A stretch of DNA of 64,000 nt from JAEKNW01 sp963678375 (lineage in GTDB: Bacteria; Cloacimonadota; Cloacimonadia; Cloacimonadales; JAFGVF01), in NCBI GenBank assembly GCA_963678375.2, contig OY782831.1, positions 2,170,001 to 2,234,000 on the forward strand. Direction: 5' to 3'. Made by a program: the position numbers and the translations under genes. The notes under the pieces are model-generated. The model searched no databases and had not been told where the DNA came from. It saw only the letters and a program-made list of their open reading frames with translations. Positions 36,811-45,695 of this stretch are shown here, in pieces; within the stretch, counting starts at the first letter, position 1; each line of letters starts with the position of its first letter.

Positions 36811-37998
36811 GTGTTATCTTCAAGAAAAGAAGCTAAGATGTGGGATTTGCATTTAGAAATTGCTAAATCTCAACTGATTAAGCATAAAGAGATTCTTTGT
36901 GGAGATTCAATCATAATCGATAAGGATTACGAGAGAGAGACTGCATCTTTAATCTTATCTGATGGATTAGGAAGTGGAGTAAAGGCTAATATTCTTTCTA
37001 CATTAACAACCAAGATAATCTCAGTTATGCTTCAAAATGGCAGAAATATTGACGAAATTGTTGATACTTTAACAGATACACTTCCTACATGCAATGTTAG
37101 GAAGCTTGCATACAGCACATTTTCTGTTGCTCAATTTGGTTCTAATGGAAGGCTACAGTTAGTTGAATATGATAATCCTCCTGCTTTCTTTGTTAGGAAA
37201 GGTAAGGTTTTGAATCTCGATTATGAGATGAGAGAAATTAATGGTAAAAAGATAAATGAAACTTCTTTGGAAGTTCAAGAGGGAGACTTATTAGTCTTTG
37301 TTTCAGACGGTGAAACACATGCTGGAATAGGTGGAATATGGAATCTAGGTTGGGGTTGGGAGCATATAGCTGAATTCATAGAAAGGATAAGCAAAAAGGC
37401 TATGACTGCTAAAGAAATAGCTTTTGAGATTACTAATGTAGCTAATGAACTTTATGCTAAAGAGCCAGGCGATGATACTTCAGCAGTTGTAGTTAAAATC
37501 AGAAAGAAGAATTTTGCAACAATGTTAGTTGGAGCACCTCAAAATCCAGATAATGATAAAGAGATTGTAAATAAGCTGATTAAGGGTGAGGGTCGTAAGA
37601 TAATTTGTGGAGGAACTACTAGTAATATAGTTTCTAGAGAACTCAAGGAGAAGTTAGAAGTTGATTTAACTACGATTAAAGCTGGAATTCCACCTGTAGG
37701 TATTATCAAAGGAATAGATCTTTGTACAGAAGGGATAATAACCATAAGCCATGCCCTAGAGTTGCTCAAATCAAATCCAAACTATAAAAGACTAGAAATC
37801 AATAACGATGGTGTAAATAGATTAGTGCGTGAATTACTTTTAGCTGATGAAATCACCCTTATGATTGGTCAATCATTAAATTCTGCACATCAAACTTCAA
37901 ATATGCCCAAAGAGTTTGGGATGAAGCGTAAAATAATGGAATCTATATCTGATCATCTAACTGATATGGGAAAAGTAGTACACATAGAGTATTACTAA
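36811..37998 (+). CDS. SpoIIE-type protein phosphatase of the hydrogenase operon
   Basis: The 395 residues start at a GTG two bases after the previous stop, with GGGGAG upstream. Residues 20-230 form a PP2C/SpoIIE-type phosphatase: metal-binding aspartates in LILSDGLGSG, VFVSDGETHAG and GDDTSAVVV. Residues 235-395 are a second domain with GAPQNPDNDKE and ICGGTTSNIVSREL, seen in the same family when linked to hydrogenases. It would dephosphorylate a serine/threonine-phosphorylated partner. With the PAS protein beside it, control of hydrogenase activity or expression is plausible but not shown. Confidence 0.88.
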   Translation: MLSSRKEAKMWDLHLEIAKSQLIKHKEILCGDSIIIDKDYERETASLILSDGLGSGVKANILSTLTTKIISVMLQNGRNIDEIVDTLTDTLPTCNVRKLAYSTFSVAQFGSNGRLQLVEYDNPPAFFVRKGKVLNLDYEMREINGKKINETSLEVQEGDLLVFVSDGETHAGIGGIWNLGWGWEHIAEFIERISKKAMTAKEIAFEITNVANELYAKEPGDDTSAVVVKIRKKNFATMLVGAPQNPDNDKEIVNKLIKGEGRKIICGGTTSNIVSRELKEKLEVDLTTIKAGIPPVGIIKGIDLCTEGIITISHALELLKSNPNYKRLEINNDGVNRLVRELLLADEITLMIGQSLNSAHQTSNMPKEFGMKRKIMESISDHLTDMGKVVHIEYY

Positions 37999-38053
37999 CA
38001 AAGAAATACCGAAAATAAAAAAATAAATATAAAAAAACTAAATGGAGGAGTCG

Positions 38054-38557
38054 ATGCATAAGACAAAGACTGTTCAAGAGCCTTTGAGAAATTTTGCAAA
38101 GGTGAAGGAAATAATCGAGAAGTATGGTACAGAAAGATCTGCTTTAATCCCTGTATTACAAGCAATTCAAGGTGAATTTAGATATTTACCACAAGAGATG
38201 TTATCATTTGTAGCAACTGTTATGAAAATACCACAAGCTGAAGTGTTTGGTGTTGCTACTTTTTATGCTCAATTCTCAACTCAACCTAAAGGAAAGCACA
38301 TTGTACAAGTATGTGATGGAACAGCTTGTCATGTAAGAGGTGCTAGTGATATTATTAAAAAATTCAAGAAAGATCTTCAGATTCCTGAAGGACAAAACAC
38401 AACAGATGATTTATATGTTACTTTAGAGACAGTGTCATGTCTTGGAGCATGTGCTTTAGCTCCTGCAGTAGTTGTTGATGGCAAAGTCTATGGTAATGTA
38501 AATTTTGAAGATGTAGCAAAAATCATTGTTACAATGAAGGAGAGCGACGATGAGTAA
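38054..38557 (+). CDS. hydC: Electron-bifurcating hydrogenase subunit C (NuoE-like)
   Basis: About 167 residues from the ATG at 38054, which is directly preceded by GGAGGAG; an ATG 12 bp earlier has no ribosome site. The thioredoxin-like [2Fe-2S] domain shows C-x4-C (CDGTAC) and C-x3-C (CLGAC), as in NuoE/HydC. An N-terminal helical bundle with ALIPVLQAIQGEFRYLP is also typical. It works with HydB and HydA in the cytoplasmic trimeric hydrogenase. Its stop overlaps the hydB start by 8 bp. Confidence 0.95.
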   Translation: MHKTKTVQEPLRNFAKVKEIIEKYGTERSALIPVLQAIQGEFRYLPQEMLSFVATVMKIPQAEVFGVATFYAQFSTQPKGKHIVQVCDGTACHVRGASDIIKKFKKDLQIPEGQNTTDDLYVTLETVSCLGACALAPAVVVDGKVYGNVNFEDVAKIIVTMKESDDE

Positions 38558-40475
38558 AATATTTGAAGAATTAACACGTGAAGCTGCAAACACACCTAAA
38601 ATTCCATGTCGTGAATTCATTAATGCTAAGTTAGGCTTAATCGAATTGGATGAAGAAAAAGTAAAGTTAGCTGAAGAATTATCAACAGTTTACAGAAGAG
38701 AATCAGGTATCTTTGACTGTCAAATAGCTTTATGTAAAGGTACTGGTTGCCACTCATCTGGTGAAATTGCTCTCTGGGAAAAAATAGATCAAGTATTAAG
38801 AGATAAAGGTATTAGAGAGAAAGTAAATATTGTTGAAACAGGTTGCCGTGGTTTTTGTGAAATGGGTCCTCTTGTAGAGATTTTCCCACAACACATCTTC
38901 TACTGTAAGGTTAAGCCTGAACATATTGAAGATATTATTACCAAAACTGTTATGAATGGAGAAATCATCGAAGAATTATTATTTGATGGTATTCCTATTG
39001 CAGAACAGATACCTTTTTATAAGAAGCAAGTAAGACGAGTGTTAAAAGAGTCAGGGCATATTAATCCTGAAAACATAAATGATTCAATTGTTCACGAAGC
39101 TTATCAAGGTTTTTTAAAAGCTACTAAGATGACTCCCGAAGATGTTATTGCAAGAATGAAAGAATCTGGCTTAAGAGGTCGTGGTGGTGGTGGCTTCTCT
39201 ACTGGTCTTAAATGGGAATTTACTAGAGCTACTCCATCAGAAAAGAAATATATAATCTGTAATGCTGATGAAGGTGACCCTGGTGCTTTTATGGATAGAT
39301 CTCTCCTTGAAGGTGATCCACATAAGATTATTGAAGGAATGATGATAGCTGGTTATGCTATTGGTGCAGATGAAGGATATATCTATGTTAGAGCTGAATA
39401 TCCTTTAGCAATTCATAGATTAGAGATCGCAATTGCTCAGTGTAAAGAATTTGGAATCCTGGGTGAAAATGTTCTAGGAACTGGTTTTAACTTTAATGTT
39501 AAAATTAAGCAAGGAGCTGGTGCGTTTGTATGTGGTGAAGAAACAGCTTTAATCTCATCAATCGAGGGCAAAAGAGGTATGCCAACAGTCAAACCACCAT
39601 TCCCATCAACAAGTGGTCTTTTCGGCAAACCTACTTCAATCAATAATGTTGAAACTTTTGCTAATGTCCCACTTATATTAAACAAAGGTGTTAAATGGTT
39701 TAGACAAGTTGGAACTCCAAAATCTGCTGGAACAAAAGTATTTGCTATGACAGGTAAGATTAGAAATACAGGACTTGTTGAAGTTCCTATGGGTATTACT
39801 CTTAGAGAAATCGTTTTTGAAATCGGTGGAGGATTAAAAGATGGTGCTAAGTTTAAAGCAGCACAAATAGGTGGTCCTTCTGGTGGTTGTTTAACTGAAG
39901 AACACTTAGATATGCCATTAGATTTTGATTCATTACAAGCTGCTGGTGCAATGGTGGGTTCAGGTGGTTTAGTTATTCTTGATGACAAAACTTGTATGGT
40001 TGAAACTGCAAGATATTTTATGAGTTTTACTCAAAATGAGTCTTGTGGAAAATGTATTCCTTGTCGTGAAGGAACTGGAAGAATGCTTGAAATCATGGAA
40101 AGGATCGTTATTGGAAAGGGAAAAATGGAAGACATAGCCCTTCTGGAAGAACTTGCCCATACTATCAAAGATGCAAGTCTTTGTGGATTAGGTAAGACAG
40201 CTCCGAACCCTGTTCTTTCAACACTGCAATACTTCCATGAAGAGTACTTAGCTCATATCAATGACCAACGTTGTCCTGCTGGTGAATGCGCTTCATTAAG
40301 AGTCTTTGAAATTGTACCTGAACTTTGTAAAGGTTGTTCAAAATGTGCAAGGATATGTCCTAATGATGCTATCAGCGGTGAGATTAAGAAACCTTATGTA
40401 ATCGATCAAGAAAAATGTATCAAGTGTGGTGCTTGTGAATCAGCATGCCCATTCAATGCTATAAAAGTTGGATAG
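38550..40475 (+). CDS. hydB: Electron-bifurcating hydrogenase subunit B (NuoF-like, NAD- and FMN-binding)
   Basis: The 641-residue protein has these domains. An N-terminal [2Fe-2S] thioredoxin fold (CKGTGC ... CRGFC) comes first. The NuoF core then has the NADH site GLRGRGGGGFSTGLKW and the FMN site NADEGDPGAFMDRS, followed by the [4Fe-4S] motif SCGKCIPCREGT (about 500). Two C-terminal [4Fe-4S] ferredoxin motifs close it (CKGCSKCARICP and CIKCGACESACP). This is the NAD(H)-reacting, flavin-bifurcating subunit in HydABC enzymes, which couple NADH and reduced ferredoxin to hydrogen. It overlaps hydC and is 9 bp from hydA. Confidence 0.96.
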   Translation: MSKIFEELTREAANTPKIPCREFINAKLGLIELDEEKVKLAEELSTVYRRESGIFDCQIALCKGTGCHSSGEIALWEKIDQVLRDKGIREKVNIVETGCRGFCEMGPLVEIFPQHIFYCKVKPEHIEDIITKTVMNGEIIEELLFDGIPIAEQIPFYKKQVRRVLKESGHINPENINDSIVHEAYQGFLKATKMTPEDVIARMKESGLRGRGGGGFSTGLKWEFTRATPSEKKYIICNADEGDPGAFMDRSLLEGDPHKIIEGMMIAGYAIGADEGYIYVRAEYPLAIHRLEIAIAQCKEFGILGENVLGTGFNFNVKIKQGAGAFVCGEETALISSIEGKRGMPTVKPPFPSTSGLFGKPTSINNVETFANVPLILNKGVKWFRQVGTPKSAGTKVFAMTGKIRNTGLVEVPMGITLREIVFEIGGGLKDGAKFKAAQIGGPSGGCLTEEHLDMPLDFDSLQAAGAMVGSGGLVILDDKTCMVETARYFMSFTQNESCGKCIPCREGTGRMLEIMERIVIGKGKMEDIALLEELAHTIKDASLCGLGKTAPNPVLSTLQYFHEEYLAHINDQRCPAGECASLRVFEIVPELCKGCSKCARICPNDAISGEIKKPYVIDQEKCIKCGACESACPFNAIKVG

Positions 40476-40484
40476 GAGAGAAAA

Positions 40485-42503
40485 ATGACTCATCAATATA
40501 TGGAAGTAAATAATAAAAAAGTTGAAATCACTGGAAACGAGAAGAATATATTAGAAGTAGTACGCAATATGGGTATTGAAATCCCAACCTTCTGTTATCA
40601 CTCAGAATTATCTGTTTATGGTGCTTGCAGAATGTGTATGGTAGAAGATGAAAGAGGAAACTTAGTTGCTTCTTGTTCATTAAAACCACAAGCTGGTATG
40701 AAAATTAAAACTCATACCAAGAAGATCATGGAAACCAGAAGAATGATTTTGGAACTTCTTCTTGCTAATCATCATCAAGATTGTACAACTTGTGAAAAGA
40801 GTGGAAACTGTAAGCTCCAAGAACTTGCAGTTAATATGGGAGTGAAGAAAGTTAGATTTAAACCTCGTAAACCTTGGCAAGATATTGATACTTCTTCAGC
40901 TAGTATAGCACGTGATCCTAATAAGTGTATCCTTTGTGGTGATTGTGTAAGAATGTGCTCAGAAGTACAAGGAGTTGGAGTCTTAGGATTTATCAATAGA
41001 GGACCAGATATCAATGTTGTTCCAGCATTTGATAAACCAATTGCTGATGTTGATTGTGTAAATTGTGGTCAGTGTGTAAGTATTTGTCCTACAGGAGCCT
41101 TAACTATAAAAGATGATACTTTAAAAGTGTGGGAAGCATTAAGTGACCCTAAAAAGAAAGTGGTAGTCCAGATAGCCCCTGCTGTAAGAGTAGCAATTGG
41201 TGAAGAATTTAATCATACTGAAGGTACTAACTACTTATATAAAAGTGTTGCAGCCCTTAAAATGATGGGAGCAGATTATGTCTTTGATACCTCATTTTCT
41301 GCTGATTTAACTGTTGTTGAAGAAGCATCAGAATTTCTTGATAGAGTAACTAAGGGAGAAAAACTTCCTCAGTTTACCTCATGTTGTCCTGGTTGGGTGA
41401 CTTACGCTGAGAAAAACTGTCCAGATCTATTAACTAACTTATCATCGTGTAAGTCACCTCAACAGATGTTTGGGGCTGTGTTCAAGAAGTTCTTTGCTAA
41501 AAAAATGAATATTCCTACAGAGGATATGTATGTTGTATCTGTAATGCCATGTACAGCTAAGAAATTTGAAGCTGATAGACCAGAAATGTCCACAGATTCT
41601 TATCAAGATGTTGATGCAGTAATTACCACAGTTGAACTTGCCCGTATGATCAGAAAAATGGGTATCAAATTTGACGAATTAGAACCTGCTTCTCTTGATA
41701 TGCCTTTCGGTTTTTCTTCAGGAGCTGGTGTAATATTTGGTACATCTGGTGGTGTTGCCGAAGCTGCTTTAAGATATGCTACTGAAAAATTAACAGGTGA
41801 AACTCTTAATGAAGTTAATTTCAAAGATGTTAGAGGGTTAGAAGGCTTAAAAGAAGCTACTTTTAATATTCACGGCAAAGACATTAGACTGGCTGTTGTT
41901 TCTGGATTAGCAAATACACAAAACTTGATTGAAAAAATCAGAAATAAAGAAGTTGATTATGACTTTGTTGAAGTAATGGCTTGCCCAGGAGGCTGTATTG
42001 GAGGTGGTGGACAACCTGTTCCTAACTCTGGTGAAACTAGAAGTAGGAGATCCAAGGGCCTTTATGATATAGATGCAAAATCAACTGTTAAGAAGTCTCA
42101 AAACAACCCAACTATTGAGAAGTTGTATGATGAGTGGTTAAAAACTCCTAACAGCGATGAAGCTCATTATGCACTTCATACCCACTATGGCCACAAAAGA
42201 AGAATTGGAGGTATGGAGATAAAAGATGAGGAGAAGGAAACTTCTACTGAAAAAATGGTGATCTCTGTCTGTGTTGGCACTAACTGCTATCTGAAAGGTT
42301 CTTACGATGTTCTACAAGACCTTATAGGCTTAGCTAGAGAACATGGTGTAGAAGATAGAGTAGAATTTAAAGGAACTTTCTGTTTAGAAAACTGTAGTAA
42401 TGGTCCTTCAATCAAAGTCTCAGATGACCTTCATAAGTATGGAATTCAAAAAGAAGAGACACAGAAGTTCTTCAATAATGTAATACTTCCGCGTGTTAAA
42501 TAG
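40485..42503 (+). CDS. hydA: [FeFe]-hydrogenase catalytic subunit A
   Basis: This 672-residue catalytic subunit makes or splits hydrogen. Its N-terminal part has a plant-type [2Fe-2S] ferredoxin (CYHSELSVYGACRMC), a His/Cys-ligated cluster site (HHQDCTTCEKSGNC) and two [4Fe-4S] sites (CILCGDCVRMC, CVNCGQCVSIC). The H-cluster motifs are complete: TSCCPGW, MPCTAKKFE and MACPGGCIGGGGQP. A C-terminal thioredoxin-like [2Fe-2S] domain (CVGTNC ... CLENC, about 590-670) is an extra electron-entry module, as in bifurcating enzymes. The maturases HydE, HydF and HydG are not in the window. It is the last gene of the operon, followed by a terminator. Confidence 0.97.
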   Translation: MTHQYMEVNNKKVEITGNEKNILEVVRNMGIEIPTFCYHSELSVYGACRMCMVEDERGNLVASCSLKPQAGMKIKTHTKKIMETRRMILELLLANHHQDCTTCEKSGNCKLQELAVNMGVKKVRFKPRKPWQDIDTSSASIARDPNKCILCGDCVRMCSEVQGVGVLGFINRGPDINVVPAFDKPIADVDCVNCGQCVSICPTGALTIKDDTLKVWEALSDPKKKVVVQIAPAVRVAIGEEFNHTEGTNYLYKSVAALKMMGADYVFDTSFSADLTVVEEASEFLDRVTKGEKLPQFTSCCPGWVTYAEKNCPDLLTNLSSCKSPQQMFGAVFKKFFAKKMNIPTEDMYVVSVMPCTAKKFEADRPEMSTDSYQDVDAVITTVELARMIRKMGIKFDELEPASLDMPFGFSSGAGVIFGTSGGVAEAALRYATEKLTGETLNEVNFKDVRGLEGLKEATFNIHGKDIRLAVVSGLANTQNLIEKIRNKEVDYDFVEVMACPGGCIGGGGQPVPNSGETRSRRSKGLYDIDAKSTVKKSQNNPTIEKLYDEWLKTPNSDEAHYALHTHYGHKRRIGGMEIKDEEKETSTEKMVISVCVGTNCYLKGSYDVLQDLIGLAREHGVEDRVEFKGTFCLENCSNGPSIKVSDDLHKYGIQKEETQKFFNNVILPRVK

Positions 42504-42534
42504 AGAATTGTCTCCCCAATTCCATTTAGTTAAC

Positions 42535-42563
42535 AGGGCTCCCGCAAGGGAGCTCTTTTTTTT
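42535..42563 (+). terminator. Intrinsic terminator of the hydrogenase operon
   Basis: GGGCTCCC-GCAA-GGGAGCTC forms a GC-rich stem with a tetraloop, followed by eight T. Confidence 0.92.
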
Positions 42564-42570
42564 TACTCTT

Positions 42571-42662
42571 ATGACGGGAGTTCCTCAACTCTAGGCTAGG
42601 GACTTCCGACAACTTAAATTTCTTCGTCCGAAGTCCCTAGCCTAAGCTAAGGAACTCCGGCC
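42571..42662. repeat. REP-like hairpin repeat, copy A (divergent)
   Basis: Left arm GGGAGTTCCTCAACTCTAGG through GACTTCCGAC pairs with right arm GTCCGAAGTCCCTAGCC through GGAACTCCGG. The inner arm (CTAGGCTAGGGACTTC) differs from the other copies but its partner changes with it, so pairing is kept. It lies between two convergent genes and marks the left edge of the accessory island. Confidence 0.8.
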
Positions 42663-42669
42663 TTTAACT

Positions 42670-44319
42670 CTACTTGCTAAGTAGCATTTTTCGTATCAGA
42701 TGGGAGTTATTAGTATGGAGTTTATAAAAGTAGATACCTGAAGTAACTTGTTGATTTCTTTGATTTTTCCCTTTCCAGACAACTTGATGATTACCTTTCT
42801 CAAGATTATCACTGATTAATCTCTTGACCAGCTGTCCTTGAATATTGTAAATATCTAGATAAACATTAGCTGACTCTGTAAGGTTAAAAGAAATTGTAGT
42901 TTCTGGATTAAATGGATTTGGGTAGTTGGACAAGGATATTATTTCTACTTGTTCAATATCTTGTGGATTAGAAGTTACAAGCTGAATTGGTACTACAAAA
43001 TCAATGATGTGCATCATATCTGTGTTTAAGCTACCAAAATTGATTTCAAAGTTAAGTTCATCACTATAATAACTGCTTTCTAAAAGCTCAAAATCAAAGA
43101 TAAATTCTAAATGTCCAACCTCAGCTTCTAACCAATAGGCATTTGTCTGATAATTATTACCTAGGATTATCGAGTCATCATCGGTAGAAATGTTTACTAG
43201 AGGATAATTTACATGAGCTCCACCTCTATTTGATATTTCAAGTGATATTGTATTTGAACCTATCCGTATGTCTCCATTATTAGTGATTATCTCATAAGAT
43301 GATATCTCAATCTGTGGAGCATAAGCTGTTAGAAATATCGGACTGCTATTATGACTAAAAGCATCACTTATTGAATAGAAGAGATGGAAATCAAAGTCAT
43401 TTTCGATATTATAGTCAATAGTAACTTCATAAGGTCCTAAAGTTACTTCTTGGTCAGCAAGCAATGATAATTCTTGAGTAACTGTCTCCATATTAACATC
43501 TTGATATGGACTATATGAAAAGAATGTTGAATTGTTGGAAGGCAAATTACCAACATTCTTTACTTGATAAGCTACGGTAAAAACTTCACCATTTGTTAGA
43601 ATATTATCACTTCCATAATCGATAATAACATTTTCTACATGTAAATATGGTTGATTTAAGGTGTCAAAACTAATCTCGAAATCTATATCAGTTATTGCAG
43701 GATTTTCAGGATTAACTATCAATACTTGAGCTTCATCCTCTGAGAAAACTGTATCGTACCAGATTTCTCCATTGAACTGACCATAAAACAAAATACCAAC
43801 TTTATAGTTTCCAGTATTTAGATTTTCGTAAGAGTAGGTCATATCCTCATTTATCTCTTGAAAGCCCATCGATATCACATAATCATCAGTAGGCATGTAT
43901 TTAAGAGTCATAAAATAGGATGTATGCTCTAAAAATAAATCTTCTGAATTAATATTCCCAGATATTGATCCTCTTCCGGCGATAATTGCTTCTAAATATA
44001 AGTCAATATTAGTAACACTTTGATTTTCATTGAGAATTTCTATAGACTCAGAAAGGTATTCAGTGAAATAGTTGTCATTATAAGCTGTGTAAAGTCGGTA
44101 TTGGCCTATAACAACATCTTCAATAGTGAAACTTCCTTCATCATTTGTTGTAGCAGAAAAAGATACATTCTCCCAGCTGTAAGGCTCGAATCTATGCACT
44201 ATTACGGTAATATTTTCTATTCCTTGAGAACTACTATTATCTATGACTTGTCCTGAAATTGTTGCAGCAATAACAACAATAGGTACTAAAATAAAAACAA
44301 AACTAAGAATTTTTTTCAT
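42670..44319 (-). CDS. Secreted protein with carboxypeptidase-regulatory-like and FlgD-like sorting domains
   Basis: About 549 residues from the ATG at 44319; the preceding bases are GGAGGAAGAA, so this start is preferred over a GTG 12 bp upstream. After a signal peptide, residues 20-95 form a CarboxypepD_reg-like beta-sandwich (ISGQVIDNSSSQGIENITV ... YRLYTAY). Two or three further Ig-like repeats follow without recognised catalytic residues. The last 85 residues are a SNYPNPFNPETTISFN sorting domain ending KMLLSK. It is probably cell-surface and adhesive or structural. It sits between a REP repeat copy and the repeat array. Confidence 0.82.
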   Translation of the reverse strand: MKKILSFVFILVPIVVIAATISGQVIDNSSSQGIENITVIVHRFEPYSWENVSFSATTNDEGSFTIEDVVIGQYRLYTAYNDNYFTEYLSESIEILNENQSVTNIDLYLEAIIAGRGSISGNINSEDLFLEHTSYFMTLKYMPTDDYVISMGFQEINEDMTYSYENLNTGNYKVGILFYGQFNGEIWYDTVFSEDEAQVLIVNPENPAITDIDFEISFDTLNQPYLHVENVIIDYGSDNILTNGEVFTVAYQVKNVGNLPSNNSTFFSYSPYQDVNMETVTQELSLLADQEVTLGPYEVTIDYNIENDFDFHLFYSISDAFSHNSSPIFLTAYAPQIEISSYEIITNNGDIRIGSNTISLEISNRGGAHVNYPLVNISTDDDSIILGNNYQTNAYWLEAEVGHLEFIFDFELLESSYYSDELNFEINFGSLNTDMMHIIDFVVPIQLVTSNPQDIEQVEIISLSNYPNPFNPETTISFNLTESANVYLDIYNIQGQLVKRLISDNLEKGNHQVVWKGKNQRNQQVTSGIYFYKLHTNNSHLIRKMLLSK

Positions 44320-44529
44320 TTCTTCCTCCACTGCAAATATAATTTATTATTTGTTAGACGCAACTAATATATTTAAAATTTTATTATTTTTGTGATATGA
44401 GGCAAGTTGATTTTATGATAGTGTAATCCCACATTCAGTGCTAAGTATAGTATATGGACATCTTTTAATTATAAGGAGTAGTTCATTATTTCCTCAAGTA
44501 TTTTTCAAGATTTCTCTCTTTAATATTGC

Positions 44530-44587
44530 TTGATTGTTACTGTCCTCATGGGCTATTGGACTTATGTAGGGATAGCAACAATAAAGG
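44530..44587. repeat. Dispersed hairpin repeat, copy 3
   Basis: Left arm TTGATTGTTACTGTCC and right arm GGATAGCAACAATAAAGG are imperfect inverted repeats, related to the copies at 11300 and 29102. The region 44320-44529 between this and the secreted protein gene shows nothing else recognisable. Confidence 0.5.
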
Positions 44588-44605
44588 ATGTGTAGTCGTT
44601 AATTT

Positions 44606-44971
44606 CTCCGACAACTCACTTTCTTCGTCCGAAGTCCCTTTCCTTCGGCTGAGGAACTCTGGTCTCCAGCTTTTTTATGACGGGAGTTGCTCACGAAGTA
44701 GCGACTTCCGACAACTCACTTTCTTCGTCCGAAGTCCCTTTCCTTCGGCTGAGGAACTCCGGTCTCCAGCTTTTTTATGACGGGAGTTGCTCACGAAGTA
44801 GCGACTTCCGACAACTCACTTTCTTCGTCCGAAGTCCCTTTCCTTCGGCTGAGGAACTCCTGTCTTCAGCTTTTTTATGACGGGTGTTGCTCACGAAGTA
44901 GCGACTTCCGACAACTCACTTTCTCTCGTCCGAAGTCCCTTGCCTACGGCTGAGGAACTCCTTTCTCCTAC
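44606..44971. repeat. REP-like hairpin repeat array, copies B0-B3, 100-bp period
   Basis: One partial and three full copies are in tandem, starting at about 44606, 44677, 44777 and 44877 with an exact 100-bp period. Each full copy has a left arm beginning GACGGGAGTTGCTCACGAAG and a right arm ending GGCTGAGGAACTCC, roughly self-complementary over 33 nt, with a loop near ACTCACTTTCTTC. The array lies directly downstream of the RAYT transposase. Confidence 0.92.
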
Positions 44972-44998
44972 TTCGTTAATTCTTCCACACTCATTTTT

Positions 44999-45583
44999 TC
45001 ATTCTTCAAGATCAAACATAATTTCATGAAATTTAATATCATTCAAATATAATTCATAATCATTAATTGTTTTAGAATAATTACAAAAGACATCAGGATA
45101 ATCATTTATCAATTGCTTTGAAAATAGAGTTCCATCCCTTTCTCTTAAGTATTCCAGATAGTTGGAGAATTGCCAATTAGATAATTCTGAAACTATACCT
45201 GCTTTTTGAGGATTATAATGTATATATTGGCATAATGTGATTAAATAATTATCTGTATGAAGTTGTTTGTGTTGAAGTTTGCCAGCAAACAGTTTTCCGT
45301 TTCGGTTATATTTATTATTGTAATACATTGAATAAGATGTGTTTACTTTATTGAATACATTCCAAATTGGATATTTTGAGTTTTGTCTGATACAAAAATG
45401 AAAATGGTTTGGCATTAAACAATAAGCATAAATCTCAAAATCGCCATCAGAGATATTCTTCTTAAATTTTTTAAGATAATATAGATAATCATCAGCATCA
45501 TAATATAATATTGTGTTTGCAACTGCTCGATTATAAATATGAAAAACTGAACCTTCGATAAACTCTTCTTTTTTGCATCTCAT
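44999..45583 (-). CDS. REP-associated tyrosine transposase (RAYT, Y1_Tnp/IS200-like)
   Basis: The 194-residue single-strand nuclease has the RAYT signatures: HIYNRA at residues 15-20, the metal-binding HUH motif in LMPNHFHF (H60, H62), and the catalytic-tyrosine segment QYIHYNPQKAG (Y120). Such enzymes move palindromic REP elements. Here the gene has hairpin repeats on both sides: the 100-bp array 28 bp after its stop and a single copy about 20 bp before its start. It is therefore a probable REPtron. Length and motifs look intact, so it may be active. Confidence 0.9.
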   Translation of the reverse strand: MRCKKEEFIEGSVFHIYNRAVANTILYYDADDYLYYLKKFKKNISDGDFEIYAYCLMPNHFHFCIRQNSKYPIWNVFNKVNTSYSMYYNNKYNRNGKLFAGKLQHKQLHTDNYLITLCQYIHYNPQKAGIVSELSNWQFSNYLEYLRERDGTLFSKQLINDYPDVFCNYSKTINDYELYLNDIKFHEIMFDLEE

Positions 45584-45602
45584 ACATTCTCCACTTTTCT
45601 TT

Positions 45603-45695
45603 ATGACTGGAGTTGCTCACCAAGTAGCGTCTTCCGACTACTTATATTCGCCCGAAGTCCCTTGCCTACGGCTGAAGAACTCCGGTCTCCAACTC
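45603..45695. repeat. REP-like hairpin repeat, copy C
   Basis: ATGACTGGAGTTGCTCACCA opens the left arm and GGCTGAAGAACTCCGG closes the right arm. It lies between RAYT and the truncated nuclease and supplies the last codons of the nuclease frame. Confidence 0.85.

Noticed and set aside
39437..39988. 183-codon minus-strand ORF opposite hydB
   Set aside because: It is antisense to conserved NuoF motifs; its length comes from the codon pattern of hydB.
44526..44880. Two overlapping plus-strand ORFs with repeated SLSSSEVPFLRLRNSG segments
   Set aside because: They are translations of the tandem hairpin repeat; they have no ribosome site and no family.
44606..44971. Regular 100-bp repetition as a possible CRISPR array
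   Set aside because: The whole unit is repeated with no variable spacers, each unit is itself a hairpin, and no cas genes are present.
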